Translations under genes and position numbers: made by a program | Notes under the pieces: model-generated | Told to the model about the DNA's origin: nothing | What the model saw: only the letters and a program-made list of their open reading frames with translations | Database searches by the model: none | In this document: positions 53,294 through 62,953 of the stretch, piece after piece | Layout: every line of letters begins with the position of its first letter | Position numbering within the stretch: the first letter of the stretch is position 1 | Origin: an uncultured Lachnospiraceae bacterium | GTDB lineage: Bacteria > Bacillota > Clostridia > Lachnospirales > Lachnospiraceae | DNA length: 64,000 bases | Assembly (NCBI GenBank): GCA_910585905.1 | Contig: CAJUID010000009.1 | Span: 1 to 64,000 of the forward strand | Direction of reading: 5' to 3'

Positions 53294-53630
53294 AAAATAA
53301 GCTAAATTATTTTATAAAAAGGTAAAATCGTATGAACAAAGGTAAATGCCCTGTGCAAGAAAAGGGCATTTCCTTTGCATGCAGTTGTCAGATATGGGGT
53401 AATCTGGCAGGCTGCTCTGTGTAAGCTGATAATCCCGTGATATGCTGGCGGGATATCAATAGGCAGTATGGCAGGCTAAAGACTGACCCGCGCATAGTCA
53501 GGGCCTGGCTGCTGCATCAGGGTTAATACTTGATAAAGGGGTATTAACTGGCACGCAGTTGTGGGAGGCCGGGTTATGTGGTCTGTGTCTGCTTGGCTGC
53601 ATGCACAAAATAAACTGTAAGGAGGATGCT
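53294..53630 (+). promoter_or_regulatory. ~330-base structured leader of the importer operon
   Basis: No gene seen. Several stems follow one another: AAATGCCCT/AGGGCATTT (53344-53371), ATCCCG/CGGGAT (~53432-53456), CTGAC/GTCAG (~53482-53501), and GTTAATAC/GTATTAAC (53522-53548, perfect 8-base arms). The region is GC-richer than the promoter area. This is what a cis-acting regulatory RNA would look like; it does not match a riboswitch class I can name. Confidence 0.45.
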
Positions 53631-56627
53631 ATGCGGTGTAGAAAAAATGGAGGCAAGATTAAAAAGACAGCTATACTGGGAATGACTGCGGCCCTGGTTG
53701 TGGGCAGTGTGGGATTAAAAGCTGCCGCTACCGGAACACCGGAGGATGCAGGAAGCAGTGCAGAAAAACAGACTGCTTCCTACGATGCGGAAGAGTATTC
53801 CAGTGAGCGCATCGGGACGAACTACAATGTAATCAGCAGCAAATATACGCTGTCGGATTACACCGGAGAGGCAGTCCAGTTTGCTGTAGGCGATGTAGTG
53901 TCGGAAGATGGAAAAAAAGCGCTGACGCAGGAAACAAGAGAGTACCAGGGTGGTTCAGAAGTATTGAAGCTGTCAAGCGGGGATAAAGTCCGGTTAAAGC
54001 TGGATGTTCCGAGCGATGGTTTGTATTTTATGAATTTTGATTATCTCTCATATGATGAATCCATCCTGCCGGTTTCCCTGGAGCTGACAGTGGACGGGGC
54101 TAGTCCGTTTTATGAATGTCGCAATATGGAATTCGAGACAACATGGAAACTGAATGAGGAGCCGTCAACAGACCGTTATGGTAATCAGGTGGTCACAGTT
54201 CCGAATAAGGTGATCCAGTGGGAAAAGAAATATTTGATGGATTCCAGTTATCGTCATTCAGATCCTTTAAAGCTGGAACTGAAGCAGGGCGAGCATATTT
54301 TGGAGCTGGATATCAAGGAGGGCAATTTCCTTTTAGGAAATATTACACTGGAAGCTCCGGTTGCAACTGAAAAGTATGCAGGCTCAGAGAAGGCAGAGGG
54401 AAGTGAAATCATTGAGATACAGGGTGAGGCGTACGATACCACGAATAGTTCTTCTATTCATGCAGTGGCAGAGTATGATACCAGCCTGGATCCATATGAG
54501 GTAAAAGATACTGTTTTAAATACATTGGACTCAGATTCCTTTAACACAGCGGGACAGAGGGTTTCTTATAAGTTTAATGTAAAAAAGGCGGGGAATTATA
54601 ATTTTGCTATGAATTACCGCCAGTCTGAAAAGACAGATTTTCCGGTATTTACGGATGTTGCAATTGACGGAAAGATTCCAAATGATGCATTTCGTTCTTA
54701 CGCTGTGGCATATTCCACAAAGTACAGAACAAGTACATTGGAGGATTCCAAGGGGGAGAAGCTGAGTGTGTATCTGGAAGAGGGGGATCATACCATTTCC
54801 TTTACGCTCAGTATGGATCCAATCTGTTACATAATGGAGACACTTGATGTGGTTATGTCAGATGTCAATGACCTGTCACTGGAAATTACAAAGGTAGCAG
54901 GAAATAATGCAGATAAATACCGTGACCTGAAACTCTCCAGATATATTCCTGACCTGGAAGATAGGCTGTTTGGATATGCAGATAGGCTTACAGAGTTGGA
55001 AAAGAGTGCAGTAAAATGGAGTGAGAGTGATTCTAACGTTGCGGTAATGTCTTCCGTGTTAATTGCGGCAGAGCAGCTTAGGAGCCTGGGGAATAACCCG
55101 GACGAGATTCCTTACCGTATCGCCGAATTGTCAACCAGCGTGAATTCAGTAAACCATCATCTGGCGACTGCAATTGATAACCTGATTGAGAATGGGTTGG
55201 CGATTGACAGAATCTGGGTTTATCAGGAGGGAGCTGACCTTCCGAAAAAGCCTGGCATGTTTAAATCAGCGTGGATGGGTATCCAGAGATTTGCTGCATC
55301 CTTTACGGATCAGGCATATTCTGCTAACAACACAGATGAAAACCATCTTCAAGTATGGGTAAACCGTTCTAGCCAGTATGTGCAGATTATGCAGAAGATG
55401 ATTGATGAGTATTTTACTCCAAAAACTGGTATTGAGGTAGATATCAGTATTATGCCAGACCAGAACAAACTGGTTCTTGCAAATTCATCCGGCAATGCAC
55501 CAGATGTAGCAACGGGAATTAACTACACCATTCCATACGAGATTGGTATCCGTGGCGCCTTAGTTGATATGGCGAAGTATGAAGATTTCAAAGAAGCAGC
55601 TTCTAATTTTGAGCCTGGTTTCTTTATGACAGGAAGTGTTGGCGATGGTATTTACTCTATGCCGGAGACAATGAACTTCTGGGTACTGTTCTACCGTACA
55701 GACGTTATGGAGAAGTTGGGATTAGAAGTTCCGCAGACAATGGATGATGTGATTGCCATGCTTCCATCGCTGCAGATGAAAGGTTTGAACTTCTATTATC
55801 CTACAGCTGGTATGTTGCTTATGAGAAACTTCCACGGTACAACACCTCTGATCGTACAAAATGGCGGTTCGCTCTACAATCCGACTGCTGCGGAAGGAAC
55901 AGCACTTGGCAATGAAGAGACGGTAAATGGATTTACGAAATTAACGGATTTATTTACAATCTACAACCTTCCGGTCAATGTTGATAACTTCTACCAGCAT
56001 TTTAGAAATGGTGATATGCCGATTGGAATTGCTGATTATGCTACTTATAATATGCTGACAAATGCGGCACCTGAGCTTGCAGGTTCCTGGGAAGTTTCCT
56101 TGATTCCTGGTACAGTGCAGGCGGATGGAAGCATTGACCGTTCTGTCTGCGGATGTGCAGAGAGCAGCGTTATCTTTAAGAGCGATTCAGATAGAGAAGC
56201 AAAAGCATGGGAATTTGTTAAATGGTGGTCTTCTTCTGAAGTGCAGGCGGAGTTTGGCCAGACAATCCAGATTACATATGGTAGTGAGTATATCTGGCCG
56301 ACAGCAAACATGACAGCAATGGCCCAGCTTCCTTTGGAGGCGCAGGTAAAACAGGTAATCCAGGAGACAGCAAAGAATGTTGTCGATGTAGCAAGAGTGC
56401 CTGGAACCTATCTGTTAGAGCGTGAGATTAGCAATACCTTTAATGACATTGTTGTAAATGGCCAGAATGAACGGACGAGGATTGATAAGGCGGTTAAGAG
56501 CGTAAATCATGAGTTTGACCGTAAGTTGGAAGAGTTTGGCTATAACAATAGCGACGGTTCGGTAAAGAGGGATTATAATATTCCTACGATAGAATCGGTA
56601 GCCGAGCTGCTTAAGAGTACACCATAA
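53631..56627 (+). CDS. ABC-importer binding protein with two CBM-like N-terminal modules
   Basis: A 998-residue exported protein, twice the normal length of a family 1 solute-binding protein. A signal peptide (~1-36) has no clear lipobox; two beta-sandwich modules follow (~45-245 and ~255-410), each with an ELTVDG/DVAIDG turn typical of carbohydrate-binding modules; a helical linker (~425-540) leads to the binding protein itself (~565-960; QVWVNRSSQYVQIMQKMIDEYF, MPDQNKLVLANSSGNAPDVA, MPETMNFWVLFYRTDVMEKLG). It should capture an oligosaccharide, probably arabinose-containing, for the permeases that follow. ATG 53631 is right after AAGGAGG; the longer frame from 53559 is rejected. Confidence 0.88.
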   Translation: MRCRKNGGKIKKTAILGMTAALVVGSVGLKAAATGTPEDAGSSAEKQTASYDAEEYSSERIGTNYNVISSKYTLSDYTGEAVQFAVGDVVSEDGKKALTQETREYQGGSEVLKLSSGDKVRLKLDVPSDGLYFMNFDYLSYDESILPVSLELTVDGASPFYECRNMEFETTWKLNEEPSTDRYGNQVVTVPNKVIQWEKKYLMDSSYRHSDPLKLELKQGEHILELDIKEGNFLLGNITLEAPVATEKYAGSEKAEGSEIIEIQGEAYDTTNSSSIHAVAEYDTSLDPYEVKDTVLNTLDSDSFNTAGQRVSYKFNVKKAGNYNFAMNYRQSEKTDFPVFTDVAIDGKIPNDAFRSYAVAYSTKYRTSTLEDSKGEKLSVYLEEGDHTISFTLSMDPICYIMETLDVVMSDVNDLSLEITKVAGNNADKYRDLKLSRYIPDLEDRLFGYADRLTELEKSAVKWSESDSNVAVMSSVLIAAEQLRSLGNNPDEIPYRIAELSTSVNSVNHHLATAIDNLIENGLAIDRIWVYQEGADLPKKPGMFKSAWMGIQRFAASFTDQAYSANNTDENHLQVWVNRSSQYVQIMQKMIDEYFTPKTGIEVDISIMPDQNKLVLANSSGNAPDVATGINYTIPYEIGIRGALVDMAKYEDFKEAASNFEPGFFMTGSVGDGIYSMPETMNFWVLFYRTDVMEKLGLEVPQTMDDVIAMLPSLQMKGLNFYYPTAGMLLMRNFHGTTPLIVQNGGSLYNPTAAEGTALGNEETVNGFTKLTDLFTIYNLPVNVDNFYQHFRNGDMPIGIADYATYNMLTNAAPELAGSWEVSLIPGTVQADGSIDRSVCGCAESSVIFKSDSDREAKAWEFVKWWSSSEVQAEFGQTIQITYGSEYIWPTANMTAMAQLPLEAQVKQVIQETAKNVVDVARVPGTYLLEREISNTFNDIVVNGQNERTRIDKAVKSVNHEFDRKLEEFGYNNSDGSVKRDYNIPTIESVAELLKSTP

Positions 56628-56679
56628 TAGGTAGCGTTTGGTTACGCTGATTCAGCTAAAACGGAGGGATGAAAAAAAT

Positions 56680-57630
56680 ATGGCAAATAATAATAGCAGT
56701 GCTGGCGTAGAAGCAGCCAGCCCAAAAAAGAAAAGTAATATCCGCAAGCGTGAGCGGAACAACTGGAATGGCTACCTCTTTATGGCGCCATATGCCATTA
56801 TGTTTCTTGCATTCATTTTGGTTCCGGTTCTCATGGCTGTGGTATTATCCTTTACAAACTTTGATTCAATTCAGTTCCCCTCTTTTGTAGGCTTTCTGAA
56901 TTACATAACATTGATTACCAGTGATGAAGTATTCATGCAGTTTGTATTGCCGAATACAGTAGTATATGCGATACTCGTCGGTGTCGGAGGATATGTTCTT
57001 TCCTTCGTGCTGGCATGGGCGCTTTGTAATCTGACAAAGCTGCCGAGAACGGTTTTTGCTTTGATACTTTACTCACCAAGTATGACAGCCGGTGTTGCTA
57101 TGACAGTTCTGTGGAAGGTTATCTTCTCTGGCGACCAGACAGGACTCTTAAATAGCTGGCTGATGAGCCTGGGATTTATCAATGAGCCGATTATCTGGCT
57201 GGTAAGCACAAAATATCTGCTGCCGATTGTTGTCATTATCGGTCTTTGGTCTTCCATGGGTGTAGGTTTCCTGTCTATGATCGCAGGTATCCTGAATTCC
57301 GATGAAGAACTGTATGAAGCTGCAGCGATTGATGGAATTAAGAACCGTTTCCAGGAGATGATCTATATCACAATCCCGCAGATGAAGCCGCAGATGCTCT
57401 TTGCAGCGGTTATGTCCATTGTAAACGCATTCCAGAATGGTTTGATCTCAACTCAGTTGACTGGTAACCCGTCACCGGGATATGCAGCACAGTTGATTGT
57501 AAACCATATCGAGGATTATGGTTTCCTGCGTTATGAGATGGGATATGCGGCAGCGGTTTCTGTTGCGCTGTTGTTGATTGTACAGTTGTTCTCAAAAGCA
57601 TCTAATGCGCTTTTGACAGAAAAAGATTAA
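56680..57630 (+). CDS. carbohydrate ABC transporter permease (MalF/UgpA type)
   Basis: A 316-residue inner-membrane protein with six predicted segments, the first after a basic, Asn/Ser-rich N-terminus (RKRERNNWNGYLFMAPYAIMF). The EAA loop that docks to the ATPase reads YEAAAIDGIKNRFQEMIYITIPQMKP (~209-234 region, shown in part). It forms the channel with the permease encoded 19 bases downstream. No ATPase gene is present, so a shared MsmK-type ATPase is presumed. ATG 56680 lies 11 bases after GGAGGG. Confidence 0.93.
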   Translation: MANNNSSAGVEAASPKKKSNIRKRERNNWNGYLFMAPYAIMFLAFILVPVLMAVVLSFTNFDSIQFPSFVGFLNYITLITSDEVFMQFVLPNTVVYAILVGVGGYVLSFVLAWALCNLTKLPRTVFALILYSPSMTAGVAMTVLWKVIFSGDQTGLLNSWLMSLGFINEPIIWLVSTKYLLPIVVIIGLWSSMGVGFLSMIAGILNSDEELYEAAAIDGIKNRFQEMIYITIPQMKPQMLFAAVMSIVNAFQNGLISTQLTGNPSPGYAAQLIVNHIEDYGFLRYEMGYAAAVSVALLLIVQLFSKASNALLTEKD

Positions 57631-57649
57631 TGAGAAGGAGGGATAAGAA

Positions 57650-58519
57650 ATGGCATATAAGGGAAAACGAATTAATCCCCAGAAGTTTGAGAGAGGCCAG
57701 ATTAAGATTATGGTAGTTCTGCTTCCGTTAGTTATATTCATGGCCTTGCCATTAGTGTTTATTGCAAACCATGCGTTTAAGCCGATGGAAGAGTTGTTTG
57801 CATTCCCACCAACTTTCTTTGTAAAGAATGCAACTATGGAGAACTTTACAAAGCTGATAAAATTCAGCCGTACGGCTGGTATCCCGCTTAGCCGTTATGT
57901 GTTTAACAGTATTGCGGTTACGTTATTAACAGTTGGTTTTTCACTGCTCTTTACAACATTTGCGGCGTTTGCGCTTGCAAAGCTGAAGTTTAAGGGCAGG
58001 GATTTAATGATGACAATCAACCAGTTCGCGATTATGTTCGTAGCGACGGCTGTATTGATTCCTAGATACTTGGTAATCTGTAACCTGGGTATGATTGACA
58101 GTATCTGGGCGCATGTATTTCCATTGTTAGCTTATCCTGTTGCACTGTTTCTGGTAAAACAGTTCGTGGAACAGGTGCCAGATGCTTTGATTGAGGCCGC
58201 CTATATAGATGGAGCAACGGATATGACGGTTTACCGAAAGATTATTATCCCAATGATCAAACCGGCGATCGCTACAGCAGCAATCCTTGTATTCCAGCAG
58301 GTATGGGCAAATATGGAGACATCGAACTATTATATCAATGATGACGGCATGAAGACACTGACATTTTATATGAACTCATTGGTAAATGCGAATAATACGG
58401 TATCTGGTCAAGGTATGGCAGCAGCAGCTACATTAATTATGTTTGTGCCAAACCTGGTGTTATTCATTATTCTTCAGAATAACGTCATGAATACCATGGC
58501 ACATTCTGGTATCAAGTAA
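57650..58519 (+). CDS. carbohydrate ABC transporter permease (MalG type)
   Basis: A 289-residue inner-membrane protein, partner of the preceding permease. The N-terminal LVIFMALPLVFIANHAFKP and the EAA loop IEAAYIDGATDMTVYRKIIIP are typical of the MalG/UgpE side, and so is the C-terminal VMNTMAHSGIK. The start follows GAAGGAGGGATAAGAA. Confidence 0.93.
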   Translation: MAYKGKRINPQKFERGQIKIMVVLLPLVIFMALPLVFIANHAFKPMEELFAFPPTFFVKNATMENFTKLIKFSRTAGIPLSRYVFNSIAVTLLTVGFSLLFTTFAAFALAKLKFKGRDLMMTINQFAIMFVATAVLIPRYLVICNLGMIDSIWAHVFPLLAYPVALFLVKQFVEQVPDALIEAAYIDGATDMTVYRKIIIPMIKPAIATAAILVFQQVWANMETSNYYINDDGMKTLTFYMNSLVNANNTVSGQGMAAAATLIMFVPNLVLFIILQNNVMNTMAHSGIK

Positions 58520-58551
58520 ACAATTGCAAAAAGGAGAAGGAAAAAGGCATT

Positions 58552-60621
58552 ATGAAGAGAAAAAGAAAGTTTATAAAACTGGCAGCTTTGTTCCTGGTTG
58601 CAATGGTTCTTACTTCAGGAATGAGTGCTGTAACAGTATCCGCAGAAACGCCGTACCTGACATTTACAGTCAATGGATATGGCGGAATGGAAGAGACGCA
58701 GACTGCGTATCTGGCACACCAGACAATTATTAAGTTTGGCGAAGAGTTTATGAGTTCCCCAAATGATATCTGTGTTACGGATGACGGAAAAATCTATGTA
58801 GCAGATACTGGGAATAGTAGGATTATTGTCGGGACGACAGATGGCGAGTTAGAAAGTATTATCGGCGAGGGTACGCTGAAGGCTCCAAGGGGCGTGTTTG
58901 TCACAGAGAATAAACATGTCTATGTGGCTGACAGTGATGCAGAAGCGGTATTCGAATTTGATCCAGAAGGAAATGTATTGAACAAATACACGAAACCGGA
59001 CAATCCGCTGTACGGTGGTTCTAAAGTAGTTTTTAAGCCGATCAAGGTTGTTGTAAATGATGCAGGGATTATGTTTGTAATCTGTGAGTCAAATACAAAC
59101 GGTATTGTGGAGATTTCCCCACAGGAGGGCGGAAGTTTCCTGGGGTATTTTGGAACAAACTTAACATCTGTTGATTTGGTGACAATGGTTTTCCGTGCGA
59201 TTGCATCTGATGCACAGAAGGCAAAGATGATTAGTAATATACCATCAACCCCGGATAATCTGGCAATCGACGAAAAAGGACTGATCTACACGGTAACCCG
59301 AGGAGATGGAAATAACTCTGTAAAACGCTTAAATATTGCTGGTGCCAACCTGATTAATGGTGCAAACCTACAGGGCTATTATGACGACTCTCCGGCTGCA
59401 GTTGCAGTAGGAAATCATGATAACATTTATGTGGCTTCTTCACAGGGATACATATATGAGTATAATAACCAGGGTGAGCCAATTTACTTATTTGGTGGAA
59501 GAGATGACGGAACACAGCGTGTCGGGCTCTCTACACAGGTTGCAAGTATCCAGGTTGGTAAGGATGATGAAATCTATGTGTTAGATAATGACAGGCGTCA
59601 GATTCAGGTATATAAGCCATCCGAGTTTACACAGAAGCTTCATAACGCACTTTATCTCTATTCAAAGGGGCGTTATACAGAAAGCCGTGAGCCTTTGTCA
59701 GAGGTGTTGAAGATGAACAGCATGTTTGACTATGCGAACAGGGCGATGGGCCGTGCGTATTTCCAGGAGGAGAATTATGATGAGGCGTTGAGGTATGCAA
59801 GGCTGTCCAAAGATAAGAGCGGTTATTCCGATGCGTTTTGGGAAATCCGAAACAATTGGCTGAAGCGGAACATTGTGGCGACAATGGTAATTATTGTGTT
59901 GGCAGTTATCCTATACAAATTGCTGAAGCTCTGGGATAAAAAGAAAGGCGTATTGTCAGGTGTTAAGGCTGGATGGGCTAAGTTAAAGGAGAAGAAACTG
60001 ATTTCAAATCTGTGTTACTCTGGATACTATATGAAACATCCATTTGATGCCTCTTATGGAATTGCACGTGAAGGAAGGGCATCATGGAGTGCGCCGTCTA
60101 TCTTACTGCTTATCTTTATGATTGAGTATGTAATTAATAAATACCTCTGTGGATTCCTGCAGAAGACTGTGCGTGAAGGCAGATATGATATATTCTCTGA
60201 TGTTGGAATGATTGTAATTGTAATTGTGGCGTTGACTTCCTGCAATTATCTTGTTTGTACAATTAATGAAGGGGAAGGTACAGTGAAAAAGATTTATACT
60301 TATTTCTGTTACAGCCTCCTTCCATATATTATATTGACACCAATCAGCTTTGCCTTGTCTCATGTGCTGACAAAGAATGAGCAGTTTATTATTACACTGA
60401 TTCAGTTTGTACTGGTGGCATGGGTATTGATTATCGGCATTCTGGGCATCAAGGAAGTAAACAACTACACTGGCAAAGAGACCTTTAAGGTTATTGCGCT
60501 GACATTATTTACAATACTGATTGTTTCATTGTTGATTTTCATTATTTATGTACTGTGGGCTCAGGTATTCGAGTTTATTAGTGCGATTTACGGAGAGGTG
60601 GTGTATCGGCTTGAGAAATAA
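58552..60621 (+). CDS. NHL-repeat, TPR and YIP1-like membrane protein
   Basis: A 689-residue protein. After a signal sequence (~1-31), an NHL beta-propeller (~45-350) repeats the pattern of PNDICVTDDGKIYVADTGNSRI, PRGVFVTENKHVYVADSD, and so on. One or two TPR-like helices follow (~360-430, ALYLYSKGRYTESREPL, AMGRAYFQEENYDEALRYA), then a membrane helix (~440-462) and a YIP1-like membrane domain with four or five segments (~500-685). The propeller would be outside the cell. It may act as a sensor or assembly factor for the importer; no function is established. It overlaps the next gene by 11 bases. Confidence 0.8.
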   Translation: MKRKRKFIKLAALFLVAMVLTSGMSAVTVSAETPYLTFTVNGYGGMEETQTAYLAHQTIIKFGEEFMSSPNDICVTDDGKIYVADTGNSRIIVGTTDGELESIIGEGTLKAPRGVFVTENKHVYVADSDAEAVFEFDPEGNVLNKYTKPDNPLYGGSKVVFKPIKVVVNDAGIMFVICESNTNGIVEISPQEGGSFLGYFGTNLTSVDLVTMVFRAIASDAQKAKMISNIPSTPDNLAIDEKGLIYTVTRGDGNNSVKRLNIAGANLINGANLQGYYDDSPAAVAVGNHDNIYVASSQGYIYEYNNQGEPIYLFGGRDDGTQRVGLSTQVASIQVGKDDEIYVLDNDRRQIQVYKPSEFTQKLHNALYLYSKGRYTESREPLSEVLKMNSMFDYANRAMGRAYFQEENYDEALRYARLSKDKSGYSDAFWEIRNNWLKRNIVATMVIIVLAVILYKLLKLWDKKKGVLSGVKAGWAKLKEKKLISNLCYSGYYMKHPFDASYGIAREGRASWSAPSILLLIFMIEYVINKYLCGFLQKTVREGRYDIFSDVGMIVIVIVALTSCNYLVCTINEGEGTVKKIYTYFCYSLLPYIILTPISFALSHVLTKNEQFIITLIQFVLVAWVLIIGILGIKEVNNYTGKETFKVIALTLFTILIVSLLIFIIYVLWAQVFEFISAIYGEVVYRLEK

Positions 60622-62953
60622 GAACTGGAAAAAACTGATTGCACTGCTGGCTGCTGTGTCAGTAGTTACGGCAGGCGTTCCGGGAATTGTGCAGTATGCC
60701 TCAGCAACTGGTACGGAAGAAGAGGCGCCGGAAGGTGGAACAGAAGGCGGGGAAACTGGAGAAAAGAAGGAAGAGGAAGAACCGCAGGAGGTATCCGACA
60801 CAGGCGAAGTTATTATGAAAAATGCGGTTGGAAAGAAGCCGAAATCTGAATGGATTACCATGGAAGATTATGAGCTGGTGACGGAGAGCGATACCTATAA
60901 GATGTACCTGTATGAGCCGACGCTTTCCATTATGCTGGAGAATAAGGAGACTGGAAAGATTTTGGAATCGACTTTAAGTGATGAAAAGGATGATGGTTAC
61001 AGTAACCGCTCCTGGAATTCCTATATGAAGTCGGGAATTGTCCTTACAGCGATCAAAAACAATAAGAGTGGTTATCAGTTGGATTTAATTACTAGTCCTC
61101 ATACACTTGATGTTACAAAAAATGATAATGGATTTTCGGCAAAATTGTTTTACAATGAGTTCAAGGTTGGCCTGACTATGAATGTTACTCTAGAAGAAGA
61201 TGAGCTGGTTGTAAATATTCCAGATGATTCCATTGTGGAAGAGCAGCAGGGCAGTTATATTGCTACCATCAGCCCATATCCATTTATGGGGTATTCTTTC
61301 CTGGATGAAAAGAAAGGGTATATGTTAATCCCAGATGGAAATGGTGCCTTGGTTAATCTGGACAATAAGGAAGGCCGCTATACAACTGGATTTAACCAGA
61401 TGATTTATGGCAGTGATGTCGGTTTTGATGAAAAGACTGCGAAAGCTCTTCTCTGGGATGAAGTGGATATGGTTCGGAATGCCAATGAGGTAATTGCGCC
61501 GATTTTTGGTATGGCGCACACCGAAGATCAGATTGGCTACCTAGCAGTTGTGGAGCAGGGTGAGAAGCGTGCCAGCATTGAGGCGCAGCCAAACGGGGCA
61601 AAAGTTAGTTATAACCGCTGTTTCGCAAACTTTAAGTCAAGGGATGTCTTTGTACAGCCGTTAAATAATTCAAATTCTGGTACAGTTCCTAGCACGGAAG
61701 CAGACCGCACACATACAGACAGACAGGTGCGTTATATCCTGCTTAGCGGGGAGGATGTCAGCTATTCAGCTATGGCGACAATATACCGCAATTACCTGCT
61801 CGATAATAAACTGATTTCAATAAAGGATAATTCCTATAACACAAGAGTGGATTTTCTTGGTACAGAGAGAGAGAAATTCTTGCTTGGTACAAAAGCGGTA
61901 ACAATGACCACGACTGAGAATGTGGAGGAGCTTTACGATGAGATGCAGGAAGACGGCGTGTCTAGTCTGCTTACCCTTTATAAAGGATGGCAGAAGGGCG
62001 GTCTGTATAACTTGCCAATTACGAAGTATAAAGCAGATAGCCATATTGGTGGAACATCAAAGCTTACGGATTTGATTAAAGATTCGGAGGAGAAAAACTA
62101 CCATATTTACCTTTATAATGATGCACTTAGGTTGAACCCAAGTACTGATAGCTTGAATTTTAATATGGTAAAGCAGGTAAATAAGAGGACGTTTGAGGAA
62201 GAACTGTATGCAGAGGTGTACAGGACATTCTATTACTTAACACCAGGTAAAGCGGCTGAGGCCATTGAGAGTTTCGCTGATTCCTATGTTGATGATGGGG
62301 TATCGAACCTTGCAATGTCCGGAATTAGTAATACTTTATTTACTTACAGTTTTAAGAATAAGTTTTATAGCAGAAATGATACGGCAAAAGATTATTCGGA
62401 TGCACTTGACAAGATTGATAAAGATGTGAATCTTATTCTAGAAGAGCCGGCTGCCTATCTTTGGAAGAACACAGATGCATTTCTTGATATGCCTCTTGGT
62501 TCCTCCGATTATATGTATGTTGATGAAGAAATACCATTCCTTTCTATGGTATTAAAAGGTGTTATTCCAATGTATTCTGACTATGTAAACTTTGAGGCAA
62601 ACAAGACAGAGTTCTTCTTACAGATGGTGGAGGCTGGTGTGTTCCCATCCTTCTATCTGACATATGAGAAGTCTTCTGACCTGATCTACACCAATTCATC
62701 TAACTTGTACAGTACAGAGTTTAGCACTTACAGAGATGTAATATCTGGGTATGATAAGGGCTTGCGCGAAGTGAATGATGCAGTAAAAGATGCATTTATT
62801 ACAAAACATGAGAAGACAGATACTGGAGTTACCGTAGTAACCTATAGCAACGGCGTGAGGATTTACGTCAACTACACAGGAACAGCCCAGACGGTAGATG
62901 GAGTTACCGTGGAAGGTATGTCCTATTCCTATAAGGTAGGTGAGGCCGAATGA
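60611..62953 (+). CDS. exported DUF5696 protein
   Basis: A 780-residue protein with a signal sequence (~1-32, ending ASATG) and an acidic, Glu/Gly-rich linker (~35-65). The body matches, as far as I can recall, the DUF5696 family found beside sugar ABC importers; the region ~430-640 (LLTLYKGWQKGG, LIKDSEEKNYHIYLYNDALR, ISNTLFTYSF) looks like a TIM barrel of a glycosidase-like protein. An enzymatic role on the imported oligosaccharide is possible but not shown. The start is TTG 60611, with GGAGAGGTGG about 9 bases before; no ATG fits. Its stop overlaps the next start as ATGA. Confidence 0.72.
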   Translation: MRNKNWKKLIALLAAVSVVTAGVPGIVQYASATGTEEEAPEGGTEGGETGEKKEEEEPQEVSDTGEVIMKNAVGKKPKSEWITMEDYELVTESDTYKMYLYEPTLSIMLENKETGKILESTLSDEKDDGYSNRSWNSYMKSGIVLTAIKNNKSGYQLDLITSPHTLDVTKNDNGFSAKLFYNEFKVGLTMNVTLEEDELVVNIPDDSIVEEQQGSYIATISPYPFMGYSFLDEKKGYMLIPDGNGALVNLDNKEGRYTTGFNQMIYGSDVGFDEKTAKALLWDEVDMVRNANEVIAPIFGMAHTEDQIGYLAVVEQGEKRASIEAQPNGAKVSYNRCFANFKSRDVFVQPLNNSNSGTVPSTEADRTHTDRQVRYILLSGEDVSYSAMATIYRNYLLDNKLISIKDNSYNTRVDFLGTEREKFLLGTKAVTMTTTENVEELYDEMQEDGVSSLLTLYKGWQKGGLYNLPITKYKADSHIGGTSKLTDLIKDSEEKNYHIYLYNDALRLNPSTDSLNFNMVKQVNKRTFEEELYAEVYRTFYYLTPGKAAEAIESFADSYVDDGVSNLAMSGISNTLFTYSFKNKFYSRNDTAKDYSDALDKIDKDVNLILEEPAAYLWKNTDAFLDMPLGSSDYMYVDEEIPFLSMVLKGVIPMYSDYVNFEANKTEFFLQMVEAGVFPSFYLTYEKSSDLIYTNSSNLYSTEFSTYRDVISGYDKGLREVNDAVKDAFITKHEKTDTGVTVVTYSNGVRIYVNYTGTAQTVDGVTVEGMSYSYKVGEAE

